Counted from the first letter of the stretch, positions 1 through 9,575 are shown. The stretch: 64,000 nucleotides of DNA from Stenotrophomonas sp. Marseille-Q4652 (GCF_916618915.1 NZ_CAKAKE010000001.1:620001-684000), one strand, 5' to 3'. A program made the numbers and translations. Notes: generated by a model from the sequence alone, not told the origin.

Positions 1-862
1 CGATCACCGGCTGCAGGGTCAGTGCCGACGGGGTGCCTTCCTCCAGCTTGAGTTCGGCGCGCATGGCTTCGACCTGGGCGGCCGGCAGCTCGACCGAGTG
101 GCCTCGCAGCAGTTCGCGCGGCAGGGTGACCTTGCCGTAGCGGGTGCGCTTCAGGCGCGAAACCTGGCAGCCCTGCGATTCCCACAGGCGGCGCACTTCG
201 CGGTTGCGGCCTTCCTTGACCACGACGCGGAACCAGTCGTGCGAGTCGGTGCCGCCGATGCGCTCGATCTCGTCGAACTTGGCCGGGCCGTCATCCAGCG
301 CCACGCCACGGGCGAGGCGGTCGACGATGTTGTCCGGCACCTTTTCCTGGCCTTCCGGGGCGCGCACGCGCACCACGTACTCGCGTTCAATCTCGAACGA
401 GGGGTGCATCATCGCGTTGGCCAGCTCGCCGTCGGTGGTGAGCAGCAGCAGGCCGGTGGTGTTGATGTCCAGGCGGCCGATGGCGATCCAGCGCGCACCC
501 TTGAGCGGCGGCAGCGCCTCGAACACGGTCGGGCGGCCTTCCGGATCATCGCGGGTGATCACTTCGCCTTCCGGCTTGTTGTAGACCAGCACGCGCGCCG
601 GATCGGTCAGCGCGGTCGCGACGAAGGCGCGGCCGTCCAGTTCGATCTTGTCGCCGCTGCGCACCGACATGCCGGTCTGCGCGACCTCGCCGTTGACCTT
701 GACCAGGCCATCGGCAATGCGCTGTTCCAGCGCACGGCGCGAACCGAGCCCGGCCTGGGCCAGGACCTTGTGCAGGCGTTCTTCGAGCTTGGGCTGTTCG
801 ACGGCAGCGTCGCGCTTGAGCGAGAGCTTGTTCAACGACAGCTTGCGGGGGGTGTCACTCAT
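1..862 (-). CDS. rluB: 23S rRNA pseudouridine synthase RluB (3' end missing)
   Basis: Isomerises a uridine in helix 80 of 23S rRNA (U2605 in E. coli). The visible 287 codons show an S4 RNA-binding domain at about residues 27-75, followed by an RsuA/RluB catalytic core with the signature GRLDINTTGLLLLT, in which Asp132 is the expected nucleophile. Further on is the conserved KEGRNREVRRLWE block. The gene runs off the left edge, so its C-terminal tail is not seen. A second ATG lies one codon upstream (865). The start overlaps the scpB stop, so this is the last gene visible in a scpA-scpB-rluB operon, an order common in proteobacteria. Family assignment is secure; RluB rather than RluE/RluF rests on length, context and motif. 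Confidence 0.93.
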   Translation of the reverse strand, partial: MSDTPRKLSLNKLSLKRDAAVEQPKLEERLHKVLAQAGLGSRRALEQRIADGLVKVNGEVAQTGMSVRSGDKIELDGRAFVATALTDPARVLVYNKPEGEVITRDDPEGRPTVFEALPPLKGARWIAIGRLDINTTGLLLLTTDGELANAMMHPSFEIEREYVVRVRAPEGQEKVPDNIVDRLARGVALDDGPAKFDEIERIGGTDSHDWFRVVVKEGRNREVRRLWESQGCQVSRLKRTRYGKVTLPRELLRGHSVELPAAQVEAMRAELKLEEGTPSALTLQPVI

Positions 863-1742
863 CATCTTGGCTCCGGCCGGCGGTGTCCGCTTCGGCCTCA
901 TGTTCGGGATCGGCTTCGTCAACAGCCCCGGTCGTCATCACGACGGCGTTGTCTTCGGTTTCGTTCACTTCCGCCACGCGCTCTCCCGGCGCGGCTTCGG
1001 GGTCGCCAGCAAGGGCGGAATCAGTGTCTGCACCGGTATCGGCCGGGGCATCCATATCTTGTTGATCAGACGCGGCGCCAGCATCGGCAGTCTCGCCTTC
1101 ACCATTTGCGTCGGCGTCATTGGCAGCCGCTTCGTCGTCGGCCGGGGCCGCGCCGGCGGTGATCGGGGCGGCCGGCTGGCCGTCGCCGTCCAGCGGCAGT
1201 TGCGGCTCCAGTTCGCCCAGGTCGCGCAGCTCGGACAGCGGCGGCAGTTCGTCCAGGCGCTTGAGGCCGAAATAGTCAAGGAACGCCTTGGTGGTGCCGA
1301 ACAGCGCCGGGCGGCCCGGCACGTCGCGGTGGCCGACCACGCGGATCCACTCGCGCTCTTCCAGTGCCTGGATGATGCTGCTGCTCACCGCCACGCCGCG
1401 GACCTGCTCGATCTCGCCGCGGGTGATCGGCTGGCGGTAGGCGATCAGCGCCAGGGTTTCCAGCGTGGCACGGGTGTAGCGGGTCTTGCGTTCGGTCCAC
1501 AGCCGCGCCACCCAGGCGTGCACGTCGGCCTTGACCTGGAAGCGGAAGCCGGAGGCCACCTCGACCAGCTCCACGCCGCGCCCGGCGCAGGCCTCGCGCA
1601 GCAGTTCCAGCGCACGTTCGACGCTGCCCGGCGGCGCCGGTTCTTCCTCCGGGAACAGCCCCTGCAGCTGGACCAGCGTCAACGGCTGGCTGGAGGCCAG
1701 CAGGGCGGCTTCGACAATGCGGGTGATCAGCGATTGATCCAT
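855..1742 (-). CDS. scpB: Segregation and condensation protein ScpB
   Basis: Kleisin-associated subunit of the SMC-ScpAB condensin that compacts and helps segregate the chromosome. The first ~190 residues hold the two winged-helix domains typical of the family, with the conserved stretches LALIAYRQPITRGEIEQVRG and VGHRDVPGRPALFGTTK. After about residue 195 comes an Ala/Asp/Glu-rich, low-complexity acidic tail of about 100 residues that is not part of the fold. It begins 16 bp after the scpA stop and its stop overlaps the rluB start, so the three genes are translated in sequence. Confidence 0.95.
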   Translation of the reverse strand: MDQSLITRIVEAALLASSQPLTLVQLQGLFPEEEPAPPGSVERALELLREACAGRGVELVEVASGFRFQVKADVHAWVARLWTERKTRYTRATLETLALIAYRQPITRGEIEQVRGVAVSSSIIQALEEREWIRVVGHRDVPGRPALFGTTKAFLDYFGLKRLDELPPLSELRDLGELEPQLPLDGDGQPAAPITAGAAPADDEAAANDADANGEGETADAGAASDQQDMDAPADTGADTDSALAGDPEAAPGERVAEVNETEDNAVVMTTGAVDEADPEHEAEADTAGRSQDDE

Positions 1743-1758
1743 GGGATCGGTCGGTTGC

Positions 1759-2667
1759 TCAGTTTTCGTTGGCGTCGTCGCCGTTGTCGTCGTCGAACTC
1801 GCTGGAGAACTGCAGCGGTTCGTTGGTGTTGCCGGCGGCGAGCGACTTGACGTAGATCGGGGCCAGCGGTGCTTCCTGCACGATGTCCAGCAACTGTTCC
1901 TTGGCCAGTTCCAGCAGGGCCAGGAAGGTCACCAGCACGCCGAGCTTCCCTTCCTCGGCGGTGAACAGCGTTTCAAACCTGTAGAACCGGCCATCCTCGA
2001 GCCGTCCGAGCACGTCGCCCATGCGCTGGCGTACGCTCAGGGCTTCGCGCTTGATCGCGTGGCCGCTGAACAGCTCGGCGCGCTTGAGCACGTCGTGCAG
2101 CGCCAGCAGCATTTCCTTCAGCTCGACCGGCGGCGGCAGCTTGATCGCCGCGCGGTCCGGCACGTGGGCCTGCACCGGCGAGGTGTCGCGGTCCTGGCGG
2201 GGCAGGGCGTCCAGGTCCTCGGCCGCCTGCTTGAAACGTTCGTACTCCTGCAGCCGGCGCACCAGCTCGGCGCGCGGGTCGGCTTCCTCGCCGTCCTCGG
2301 CGGGCGGCCGCGGCAGCAGCATCCGCGACTTCACTTCGGCCAGGATCGCCGCCATCACCAGGTACTCGGCGGCCAGCTCGAAGCGCAGTTCCTGCATCAC
2401 GCCGATGTATTCGACGTACTGCTTGGTGATCTCGGCGACCGGGATGTCCAGGATGTCCAGGTTCTGCCGGCGGATCAGGTACAGCAGCAGGTCAAGCGGA
2501 CCTTCGAACGCGTCAAGGATGACTTCCAGCGCATCCGGCGGGATGTACAGGTCCTGCGGGATCTGCAACACGGGTTGCCCATGCACGACGGCAAGCGGCA
2601 TTTCCTGCTGCTGCGGCACCTGCGGCTGGGTTTGCGTGTTCGCGTCCTGCGCGAGTTCTGAAGTCAT
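1759..2667 (-). CDS. scpA: Segregation and condensation protein ScpA (kleisin)
   Basis: Kleisin subunit that bridges SMC heads and binds a ScpB dimer. The family core starts near residue 45 with DAFEGPLDLLLYLIRRQNLD, followed by YLVMAAILAEVKSRMLLPRP. It ends with a C-terminal winged helix, VTFLALLELAKEQ, and a short acidic tail. The frame stays open upstream to 2775, but the extra 36 residues are Arg/Cys-rich and unlike the family. The ATG at 2667 gives the normal N-terminus and about 302 residues. First gene of the scpA-scpB-rluB operon. Confidence 0.94.
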   Translation of the reverse strand: MTSELAQDANTQTQPQVPQQQEMPLAVVHGQPVLQIPQDLYIPPDALEVILDAFEGPLDLLLYLIRRQNLDILDIPVAEITKQYVEYIGVMQELRFELAAEYLVMAAILAEVKSRMLLPRPPAEDGEEADPRAELVRRLQEYERFKQAAEDLDALPRQDRDTSPVQAHVPDRAAIKLPPPVELKEMLLALHDVLKRAELFSGHAIKREALSVRQRMGDVLGRLEDGRFYRFETLFTAEEGKLGVLVTFLALLELAKEQLLDIVQEAPLAPIYVKSLAAGNTNEPLQFSSEFDDDNGDDANEN

Positions 2668-3010
2668 CAGTCGGTTGACGTCGGTATTGCAGCAGCAGCC
2701 CGGCATGGCCGGTCCGTCCGGTCGTACCCATGCCCTTGCGAGCCACACATCGCACCGGCGTCGGCGCGATGTCATACATGAACACAGGGCGCGCGCTGGT
2801 ACGCGGCAGCGAAAAAACGAGGAGGTCGTCTACGCGTTCCGGCGGGGGCTGTTCGGGGCGGTCGTCGGGCGGCTGGAACCTGGTGCCGACGGGCCGTTAC
2901 AGTCCGGTCGCGTGCAATTGTGCCAAGGGTAATGTGCCGGAGGCAGTGGTGTCCAGCGCCGCCGGGCTAGAATTGGCAAGGGATTCATCCGGCAAAGGAC
3001 AGGTCGCACC
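2668..3010. other. Gene-free divergent region between scpA and yciI
   Basis: About 340 bp separate the scpA start on the minus strand from the yciI start on the plus strand. Both promoters should lie here. Open frames on either strand have no recognisable family and look like composition artefacts. I find no convincing pair of -35 and -10 boxes; a lone TAGAAT-like hexamer near 2970 is the best -10 candidate for yciI. No hairpin or repeat stands out. Confidence 0.5.
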
Positions 3011-3310
3011 GTGTGGTACGTGATTGAAGGCTATGACGGACAGCAGGTGCTGCCCGCGCGACTGGCGGCCCGGCCCGCCCATCTGGCCCGGCTGCAGGCC
3101 CTGCAGGAGCAGGGGCACCTGCTGCTGGCTGGCCCGTGCCCGGCCCTCGACGCCGAGGACCCGGGCCCGGCAGGCTTCAGCGGCAGCCTGGTGGTGGCCT
3201 GGTTCGAGGACCTGGAGGCCGCCCGTTCCTGGGCCGATGCCGATCCCTACGTGGAGGCCGGCGTCTACCAGCGGGTAGAGGTCCGTCCGTTCCGCAAGGT
3301 GCTGCCATGA
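3011..3310 (+). CDS. YciI family protein
   Basis: Small protein of 99 residues with the YciI/dimeric alpha-beta barrel fold, related to ferredoxin-like muconolactone isomerases. The biochemical role of the family is unsettled. Visible family features are the N-terminal MWYVIEGYD strand, a [19 protein letters not shown] helix-strand, the acidic loop DAEDPG and [19 protein letters not shown], which contains the usual ADPY motif. The start is GTG. Its stop overlaps the ATG of the following bolA-like gene (ATGA), so the two are translationally coupled. Confidence 0.88.
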   Translation: MWYVIEGYDGQQVLPARLAARPAHLARLQALQEQGHLLLAGPCPALDAEDPGPAGFSGSLVVAWFEDLEAARSWADADPYVEAGVYQRVEVRPFRKVLP

Positions 3311-3570
3311 CCCGGGTCGAGCGCATCCGCGCCGCGCTGGAGGTCGCCTTCGCCCCGCAGTTGCTGGAGGTCGAGGATGACAGCCACCGACATGCCGGCC
3401 ATGCCGGTGCGCGCGATGGCCGCGGACATTTCAACGTGCTGATCGTCAGCGAGGCCTTCGCCGGGATGCCCCCGCTGGCCCGCCACCGTGCGGTCTATGC
3501 CGCGCTGGGCACGATGATGGAAACCGACATCCACGCCCTGTCGATCCGCGCCGAGGCACCGGCCGCCTGA
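3307..3570 (+). CDS. bolA: BolA family protein
   Basis: BolA-like protein of 87 residues. BolA proteins work with monothiol glutaredoxins in iron-sulfur sensing or trafficking, and some act as transcription factors. The class II KH-like fold shows as [19 protein letters not shown], then [25 protein letters not shown] and [20 protein letters not shown]. The invariant His of the [HF]xV region and the C-terminal HALSI signature are present. It overlaps yciI by 4 bp; yciI-bolA adjacency is common in gammaproteobacteria. Confidence 0.92.
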   Translation: MTRVERIRAALEVAFAPQLLEVEDDSHRHAGHAGARDGRGHFNVLIVSEAFAGMPPLARHRAVYAALGTMMETDIHALSIRAEAPAA

Positions 3571-3613
3571 AGCGGCGCAAGCGCGGCCCAGCCGCGGTTG
3601 CCAGTTGCGGCTG

Positions 3614-3642
3614 TTTACGTTTCTTCGTCCGTGACCTATACA
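3614..3642 (+). promoter_or_regulatory. Putative sigma-70 promoter for the lacI-family gene
   Basis: TTTACG at 3614-3619 and TATACA at 3637-3642 are separated by exactly 17 bp, a good sigma-70 arrangement. The -10 box lies 35 bp before the regulator ATG. Since the receptor gene starts only 46 bp after the regulator, this promoter may drive both. Confidence 0.5.
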
Positions 3643-3676
3643 GTCCGCCCCAGTCTGGAGGGCGGAGGGACGTCGC

Positions 3677-4720
3677 ATGGCCAGGGCAACGATCACGATC
3701 AGGGATGTCGCACGCGAAGCCAGGGTTTCGGTGGCCACGGTATCGCGGGCACTGAACGGGCAGCACAACGTCGCCGAGCCGGTCCGCAAACTGGTGCTGG
3801 AGGTGGCCCAGCGCCTGCGCTACACCCCCAACGCCGCCGCGCGCAGCCTCTCCAGCCGCCGCACACAGACCATCGGCGTGGTGTTGCCGGACCTGCATGG
3901 CGAGTTCTTTTCCGAACTGATGCGCGGCATCGACGGCGTGGCACGCGGCCATGCCCACCACCTGCTGGTGTCCAGCTACCACGGCGACCAGGAACAGCAG
4001 GGGCTGGCCCTGCAGGCGATGCGCGGGCGGGTCGATGGCCTGCTGGTGCTGTCGCCGTACGCGGCCAATCCCGGATTCCTCACCGACAACCTGCCGGCCG
4101 GGCTGCCGGCAGTGCTGATCAATACGCCCGGGCTGGAAAGCCAGCACGCGGTGCTGCGCATCGACAACCATGCCGGCGCGATGACGATGACCCGTTACCT
4201 GCTGGGCTGTGGCCACCGGCGCATCGCCTTCATCGCCGGTCCGGCCTCCAACCACGATGCCGGCGAACGCCTGCGCGGGTTCCGCGAAGCAATGGCCGGC
4301 GCGGTCGAGGCCGAAGCCATCGAGCTACAGGGTGGATTCGACGAAGCCAGTGGCCATGCCGCCGGCCTGTCGCTGCTGGACCTAGGGCCACTGCCCGATG
4401 CCGTGTTCGCGGCCAACGACATGATGGCGCTCGGTTGCCTGTTCGCCCTCACCCAGGCGGGCGTACAGGTGCCGGGGCAAGTCTCGCTGGCCGGCTTCGA
4501 TGACATCCCGCTCGCCCGTTTCGTTCACCCATCGTTGACGACGATGCAGGTGAACATCGCTGAACTCGGTGGCCGCGCGATGTCCCATCTCTTGCAACTG
4601 ATAGACAGCCCGGAGGAAGCCAGCGCTTCCGTGCAGACCCTCGTGCCGATGCTGGTCGCACGGAACTCCACGGCCATGCATGACCCGCAGGCCCCGGCCG
4701 GCGTGCCCGCCGCACCATGA
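3677..4720 (+). CDS. LacI-family transcriptional regulator
   Basis: Sugar-responsive DNA-binding repressor. Residues 5-55 form the LacI helix-turn-helix and hinge helix (TIRDVAREARVSVATVSRAL, then YTPNAAARSLSSRRT). The rest is a periplasmic-binding-protein-like effector domain starting at TIGVVLPDLHGEFFSELMRG and including DAVFAANDMMALGCLFAL and SLAGFDDIPLARFVHPSLTT. Length (347) is normal. It sits at the head of a block with a TonB receptor, glycosidases and an ABC importer, so it probably responds to an oligosaccharide or its breakdown product. The ligand cannot be read from the sequence. Confidence 0.93.
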   Translation: MARATITIRDVAREARVSVATVSRALNGQHNVAEPVRKLVLEVAQRLRYTPNAAARSLSSRRTQTIGVVLPDLHGEFFSELMRGIDGVARGHAHHLLVSSYHGDQEQQGLALQAMRGRVDGLLVLSPYAANPGFLTDNLPAGLPAVLINTPGLESQHAVLRIDNHAGAMTMTRYLLGCGHRRIAFIAGPASNHDAGERLRGFREAMAGAVEAEAIELQGGFDEASGHAAGLSLLDLGPLPDAVFAANDMMALGCLFALTQAGVQVPGQVSLAGFDDIPLARFVHPSLTTMQVNIAELGGRAMSHLLQLIDSPEEASASVQTLVPMLVARNSTAMHDPQAPAGVPAAP

Positions 4721-4766
4721 CACCAGAGGCGGCCGCCATGCGCCGCCGTCCAACGGAGACAGACCC

Positions 4767-7700
4767 ATGAACCTTCCCGTCAACCGCCGCGTACCGGCCC
4801 GTCGACTGCTCAGCTGCGCGCTGGCCAGCTGCCTGCTGCTGGGTGCCGCGCCGGCGTTCGCGCAGAGCACCAGCGGCACTATCCGCGGCCAAGTGATGCT
4901 GGATTCGGCACCGGCCGCCGAGGCCAGCGTGACCGCGACCAACCTCGCCACCGGGCTGACCCGATCGGTGCAGAGCACCGCCAGCGGCAACTACTCGCTG
5001 GCCGGCCTGCCGCCGGGCAACTACCGGGTGGACGTGACCAGCGGCGGGCGCACCCGTTCGGAGAACATCACCGTGCGCATCGGCCAGACCGCGACCCTGG
5101 ACCTGGCGGTGGGCGGCGAGGCCGAAACCGGGGCCACCGGCGCGGAAATCACGCTGGATGCGGTGCAGGTGACCGCGACCGCAGTGGTCGAGACCAGGAC
5201 CTCGGAAGTGGCCAGCTACGTCTCGCAGAAGCAGATCGAGGTGCTGCCGCAGGCCTCGCGCAACTTCCTGGCCTTTGCCGACACCGTGCCGGGCATGATC
5301 TTCGAAAGCGGTGCCGATGGCTCCAGCAAGCTGCGCAGCGGCGCGCAGAACTCCAACGGCATCAACGTCTTCATCGATGGTGTGGGCCAGAAGAACTACG
5401 TGCTCAAGGGCGGCATCAGCGGCCAGGATTCCTCCAGTGGCAGTCCGTTCCCGCAGCTGGCCATCGGCGAGTACAAGGTCATCACCTCCAACTACAAGGC
5501 CGAGTACGACCAGATCAGCTCGGCAGCGGTGACCGCCGTCACCCGGTCCGGCACCAACGAATTCCACGGCAGTTTCTTCTGGGATACCACCAGCGAGCAG
5601 TGGCGCAAGCCGACCTATTCCGAGGAGCAGAGCGGCACCAAGGTGCCGTCCAGCGAGCGCCAGTACGGCGCCTCGTTCGGCGGCCCGATCGTGCGCGACA
5701 ACCTGTTCTTCTTCGGCACCTACGAGGCCAAGCGCATCAACCGCCCGCGCGAGGTCCGACTGGGCACCAGCGCCTACGATCCGTCATGGATCACCCCGGA
5801 AATCGCCTCGTACCTCGGGCCGGCCAATGCCACCTTCGACCAGGACATGTACTTCGGAAAGCTGACCTGGCAGGCCGGGGCCGACCACCTGGTCGAGCTG
5901 TCGGCCAAGCGCCGCGAGGAGCAGGAGATCAGTGGCGTGGGCGACGGCCCCAACGCCGCCAGCTACGGCAGCGCCAAGTCCAACGACAGCACCCGCGTGG
6001 ACCTGCGCTGGCAGTGGAGCACCACCGACTGGCTCAACGACCTGCACCTGACCAGCGAGGATGACTACTGGAGCCCGCGCCCGGTGACCATTGGCCCGGG
6101 GCGCTCGATCCGCTCGACCCTGAGCAACTTCAGCGATGGCGACACCCTGATCAACATCGGCGGCGGCCAGGACTACCAGAACAAGGGGCAGAAGGGCTAT
6201 TCGCTGCAGGACGACTTCACCTTCTACGGTTTCGAGGGCCACACCCTCAAGGCCGGCGTGAAGTTCAAGAACGTCAAGGTCGAATCCTTCGAGCAGCAGC
6301 CCTACAACGCGCAGTTCCGTTACGACCTGTACGAGAACCTGCTCGGCGGTCGCAGCCAGATCGACGCGATGATCCCGTGGCGGGTGGAGTTCGGCGCGCC
6401 GCTGCCGGGCATCGCCGACCGCAACGTGTCCTCGCGCAACCGCCAGTTCGGCATCTACCTGCAGGACGACTGGCAGGTCACCGACCGGCTGATGCTCAAC
6501 CTGGGCGTGCGCTATGACTACGAGACCACACCGGGCTACGAGGACTTCGTGACCGATCCGGGTCTGGTCGCCGCGCTGCGCGGCTGGAGCAACCTGCAGG
6601 GCCCGAACGTCGACTACGACATCAACGACTACATCAGCACCGGCCGAGAGCGCAAAGCGGACAAGAACAACTGGGCCCCGCGGCTGGGCTTCTCGTTCGA
6701 CCTCAATGGCGACGAGCGCCACGTGATCTTCGGCGGTGCCGGCCGTTCCTACGACCGCAACCTGTTCGACTACCTGGCGCTGGAACGTTCCAAGAGCACC
6801 TTCCCGCGCTACACGTACTTCTTCGATACGGACCTGCACGATTGCGCGCCGGGCAGCGCCAACTGCCTGGCCTGGGATCCGGCCTACTACGACATCAACA
6901 ACCTCTACGCGCTGACCCAGGCCAATCCGAACCTCGGTTCGGAAGTGAACCTGATGAACAACAACCTGGTCACGCCGTACTCCGACCAGTTCTCGCTGGG
7001 CATGCGCAACCTGGTGACGCTGGCCGGGCAGGACTGGAGCACCTCGGCCACCTTCGCCCACATCCGCAGCTACGAGGGCATCGTGTTCACCCTGGGCAAC
7101 CGCTGGCCGGACGGCAGCTTCCGTGATCCTGCCGTGCCGGGTGCGACCTGGGGCGGGCAGCCGTGGGGCCAGCCGATCCCGGGCTATGGCTCGCTGATCA
7201 TTGCCGACAACGGCCTGGAGACGAAGCTCAACCAGCTGCTGCTCTCGGCCGAGAAGGCCTACAGCCCCGACTCGCCGTGGGCGGTGACCGTGGCCTACAC
7301 CTACAGCGATGCCAAGGAGAACCGCTCGAACGTGGCCAACTCCGACGAACACTACCTGTTCGACTATCCCAGCCCGGACGACCTGCCGTTCCTGCGCTCG
7401 ACCGGCATCCCGAAGCACCGTTTCGTGGGTACCGGCCTGTATGAGTTCTGGGGCGTCACCGTATCGGCCAAGCTGACCCTGGAGAGCCCGCGCCCGAAGG
7501 ATGCGACCAACTGCTTCGATGCGATCAGCGTCAACAACTGCTTTGCCGACACGGCCACCCCGCGCGGCAGCATCGGCTACAAGCAGTTCGACCTGGCCGT
7601 GCAGAAGCAGTGGGACACCGGCGCCGGGCTGAAGTACAAGGTGCGCGGCGACGTGCTCAATGTGTTCAACTGGCAGAACTTCACCGACTACGACACCTGG

Positions 7701-7805
7701 CGTGGTTCGGTGGGCGAGGCCAACCCGAACTACCTGCGCCGCAACGGAGTCAGCACGATCTATCCGCCGCGGATGTTCAAGCTGTCCTTCGGGCTGGACT
7801 GGTAA
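4767..7805 (+). CDS. TonB-dependent receptor, Oar-like, with carboxypeptidase-regulatory domain
   Basis: Outer-membrane receptor of 1012 residues that would import a ligand too large for porins, powered by TonB-ExbBD. It has a signal peptide (LASCLLLGAAPAFAQ), a carboxypeptidase-regulatory-like beta-sandwich at about residues 35-115 (SGTIRGQVML, GNYSLAGLPPGNYRV), a plug domain (about 130-260, with VITSNYKAEYDQ) and a long C-terminal barrel ending in FKLSFGLDW with the terminal aromatic residue. The ATG at 4767 is chosen because it begins the signal peptide; the open frame extends 87 bp further into the regulator. Placement next to glycosidases and an ABC importer suggests a carbohydrate ligand. 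Confidence 0.92.
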   Translation: MNLPVNRRVPARRLLSCALASCLLLGAAPAFAQSTSGTIRGQVMLDSAPAAEASVTATNLATGLTRSVQSTASGNYSLAGLPPGNYRVDVTSGGRTRSENITVRIGQTATLDLAVGGEAETGATGAEITLDAVQVTATAVVETRTSEVASYVSQKQIEVLPQASRNFLAFADTVPGMIFESGADGSSKLRSGAQNSNGINVFIDGVGQKNYVLKGGISGQDSSSGSPFPQLAIGEYKVITSNYKAEYDQISSAAVTAVTRSGTNEFHGSFFWDTTSEQWRKPTYSEEQSGTKVPSSERQYGASFGGPIVRDNLFFFGTYEAKRINRPREVRLGTSAYDPSWITPEIASYLGPANATFDQDMYFGKLTWQAGADHLVELSAKRREEQEISGVGDGPNAASYGSAKSNDSTRVDLRWQWSTTDWLNDLHLTSEDDYWSPRPVTIGPGRSIRSTLSNFSDGDTLINIGGGQDYQNKGQKGYSLQDDFTFYGFEGHTLKAGVKFKNVKVESFEQQPYNAQFRYDLYENLLGGRSQIDAMIPWRVEFGAPLPGIADRNVSSRNRQFGIYLQDDWQVTDRLMLNLGVRYDYETTPGYEDFVTDPGLVAALRGWSNLQGPNVDYDINDYISTGRERKADKNNWAPRLGFSFDLNGDERHVIFGGAGRSYDRNLFDYLALERSKSTFPRYTYFFDTDLHDCAPGSANCLAWDPAYYDINNLYALTQANPNLGSEVNLMNNNLVTPYSDQFSLGMRNLVTLAGQDWSTSATFAHIRSYEGIVFTLGNRWPDGSFRDPAVPGATWGGQPWGQPIPGYGSLIIADNGLETKLNQLLLSAEKAYSPDSPWAVTVAYTYSDAKENRSNVANSDEHYLFDYPSPDDLPFLRSTGIPKHRFVGTGLYEFWGVTVSAKLTLESPRPKDATNCFDAISVNNCFADTATPRGSIGYKQFDLAVQKQWDTGAGLKYKVRGDVLNVFNWQNFTDYDTWRGSVGEANPNYLRRNGVSTIYPPRMFKLSFGLDW

Positions 7806-7812
7806 CAAGGCC

Positions 7813-7839
7813 GTCCCGGTGCCGTGCGGCGACCGGGAC
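7813..7839 (+). other. Intergenic hairpin after the TonB receptor gene
   Basis: GTCCCGGT and ACCGGGAC form a perfect 8-bp stem with an 11-nt loop, 7 bp after the receptor stop. A second GC-rich stem follows at about 7851-7874. Neither has a T run. They may lower read-through or protect the receptor mRNA, giving lower expression of the downstream genes. Confidence 0.35.
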
Positions 7840-7928
7840 CTGCCGCATGTGCCGGCCGCGCCACGGCGGCCGGGACTTCCTGCACATGAAGGCGACCTGC
7901 AAGGCGTGGATGGTGGGTCCCTGGTGAT

Positions 7929-9566
7929 TTGACGGGTGTCGGTTTGGACGATCAACGCGGCAGGTTTGCTCATGGGTTCCGGATATGCGCCGTCGCCGCG
8001 ACCCTGGCGGTGCTGGCAGGCTGCGGGAAAGCCCCGGAAAAGGAACCGAAAGCACCGATGCAGGTGATCGCGGTCGAGGCCGAACTGCCACCGCCGCCGC
8101 TGAAGCCGGAGCTGCCGGCGCTGTTCGATGACATCGAGCGCCGCACCTTCCAGTTCTTCTGGGATACGACCAACGAGGTCAACGGCCTGACTCCGGACCG
8201 CTACCCGTCGCGGCCGTTCGCCAGCATCGCCTCGATCGGCTTTGCGCTGACCGCCTATCCGATCGGCATCGAGCACGGCTGGATCAGCCGCAACCAGGCC
8301 ATCGACCGCACCCTGACCACGCTGAAGTTCTTCCGCGACGCGCCGATGGGCCCCCAGCGCACCGGCCGTACTGGATACAAGGGCTTCTACTACCACTTCC
8401 TGGACATGCAGCAGGGCCACCGCTACGACAGCTGGGTGGAGCTCTCCAGCGTGGATACGGCGCTGCTGATGATGGGCGTGCTGTTCGCCCAGTCCTACTA
8501 CGACGGCGACGACGCGCGGGAGAAGGAGATCCGGCAGATTGCCGACGCCCTGTACCGGCGCGTGGACTGGACCTGGCTGCAGAAACGCCCGCCGCTGGTG
8601 TCGATGGGCTGGTTCCCCGAAAGCGGCTTCATCGAGCATGACTGGATGGGCTACAACGAGGCGATGATGCTGTACATCCTCGCCCTCGGTTCGCCGAGCC
8701 ATCCGGTGAGCCCGGATGCCTGGACGGTGTGGACGCGGACCTACGACAACGACTGGGGCGTGTTCCAGGGCCAGGAATACCTTTCCTTTGGGCCGCAGTT
8801 CGGCCACCAGTACAGCCATGTCTGGATCGACTTCCGCGACCTGCAGGACCAGTACATGCGCGAGCGCGGGATCGACTACTTCCTCAACAGTCGCCGCGCG
8901 ACCCTGGCCCAGCGCGACTACGCGGTCGAGAACCCGATGAAATGGAAGGACTACGGCGAGAACGTGTGGGGCCTGACCGCCGGCGACGGCCCGCAGAACA
9001 CCACCCAGGAATACCGGGGTGAGCAGCGCCAGTTCCGCCACTACTCGGCGCGTGGCGCCGGCCTGCGCGAGAACTTCGACGACGGCACCATCGCCCCGAC
9101 CGCGGCGATCGCCTCGCTGGTGTTCGCTCCGGAGCTGGTGATCCCGGCCACGCAGGAGATGCACCGCCGCTACGGCTCTTTCCTGTATTCCAGCTATGGC
9201 TTCCTGGATTCGTTCAATCCCAGCTTCAACTACGACATCCCGCTCAAGACCGGGCGCCTGGTGCCGGGCCGTGGCTGGGTGGCCAGCGATTACATCGGTA
9301 TCGACCAGGGGCCGATCCTGACCATGATCGCCAACTACCGCAACGAGTTTGTCTGGGACGTGATGAAGCGCAATGCCTACATCCGCACCGGCCTTGAGCG
9401 AGCCGGCTTCACCGGCGGCTGGCTGACCCCGGAAGGCGAGGCTCCGCCGACCCCACAGCGCGACGAGCGTGCCGCTTCGGCGCGGGCGACCGGCATTGTC
9501 GAGTCGCGCGCGGCCGCGGCGCAGGAACAACGCAAGCCGGGCCCACGCCCGGCACAGGGCAAATAA
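7929..9566 (+). CDS. Glucoamylase-type (COG5368/GH144-like) lipoprotein
   Basis: Probable secreted or surface glycan hydrolase of 545 residues. A lipobox (LAGC, Cys32) follows a hydrophobic stretch. From about residue 62 the sequence matches the putative glucoamylase domain (PF10091) that includes GH144 endo-beta-1,2-glucanases: DIERRTFQFFWDTTNEVNGLTPD, a Ser/Gly-rich catalytic cleft, NEAMMLYILALGSPSHP, EYLSFGPQFGHQYSHVWIDF, GLTAGDGP and IGIDQGPILTMIANYR. The start used is TTG; GTG at 7938 or TTG at 7944 are equally possible. It lies between the receptor and the ABC importer, which fits trimming of an imported glucan. The family is clear; beta-1,2-glucan as substrate is an inference. Confidence 0.82.
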   Translation: MTGVGLDDQRGRFAHGFRICAVAATLAVLAGCGKAPEKEPKAPMQVIAVEAELPPPPLKPELPALFDDIERRTFQFFWDTTNEVNGLTPDRYPSRPFASIASIGFALTAYPIGIEHGWISRNQAIDRTLTTLKFFRDAPMGPQRTGRTGYKGFYYHFLDMQQGHRYDSWVELSSVDTALLMMGVLFAQSYYDGDDAREKEIRQIADALYRRVDWTWLQKRPPLVSMGWFPESGFIEHDWMGYNEAMMLYILALGSPSHPVSPDAWTVWTRTYDNDWGVFQGQEYLSFGPQFGHQYSHVWIDFRDLQDQYMRERGIDYFLNSRRATLAQRDYAVENPMKWKDYGENVWGLTAGDGPQNTTQEYRGEQRQFRHYSARGAGLRENFDDGTIAPTAAIASLVFAPELVIPATQEMHRRYGSFLYSSYGFLDSFNPSFNYDIPLKTGRLVPGRGWVASDYIGIDQGPILTMIANYRNEFVWDVMKRNAYIRTGLERAGFTGGWLTPEGEAPPTPQRDERAASARATGIVESRAAAAQEQRKPGPRPAQGK

Positions 9567-9575
9567 GGCCCGCCG

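Noticed and set aside
2668..2775. 36-residue extension of ScpA
   Set aside because: Arg/Trp/Cys-rich residues unlike any ScpA N-terminus; the ATG at 2667 gives the family start.
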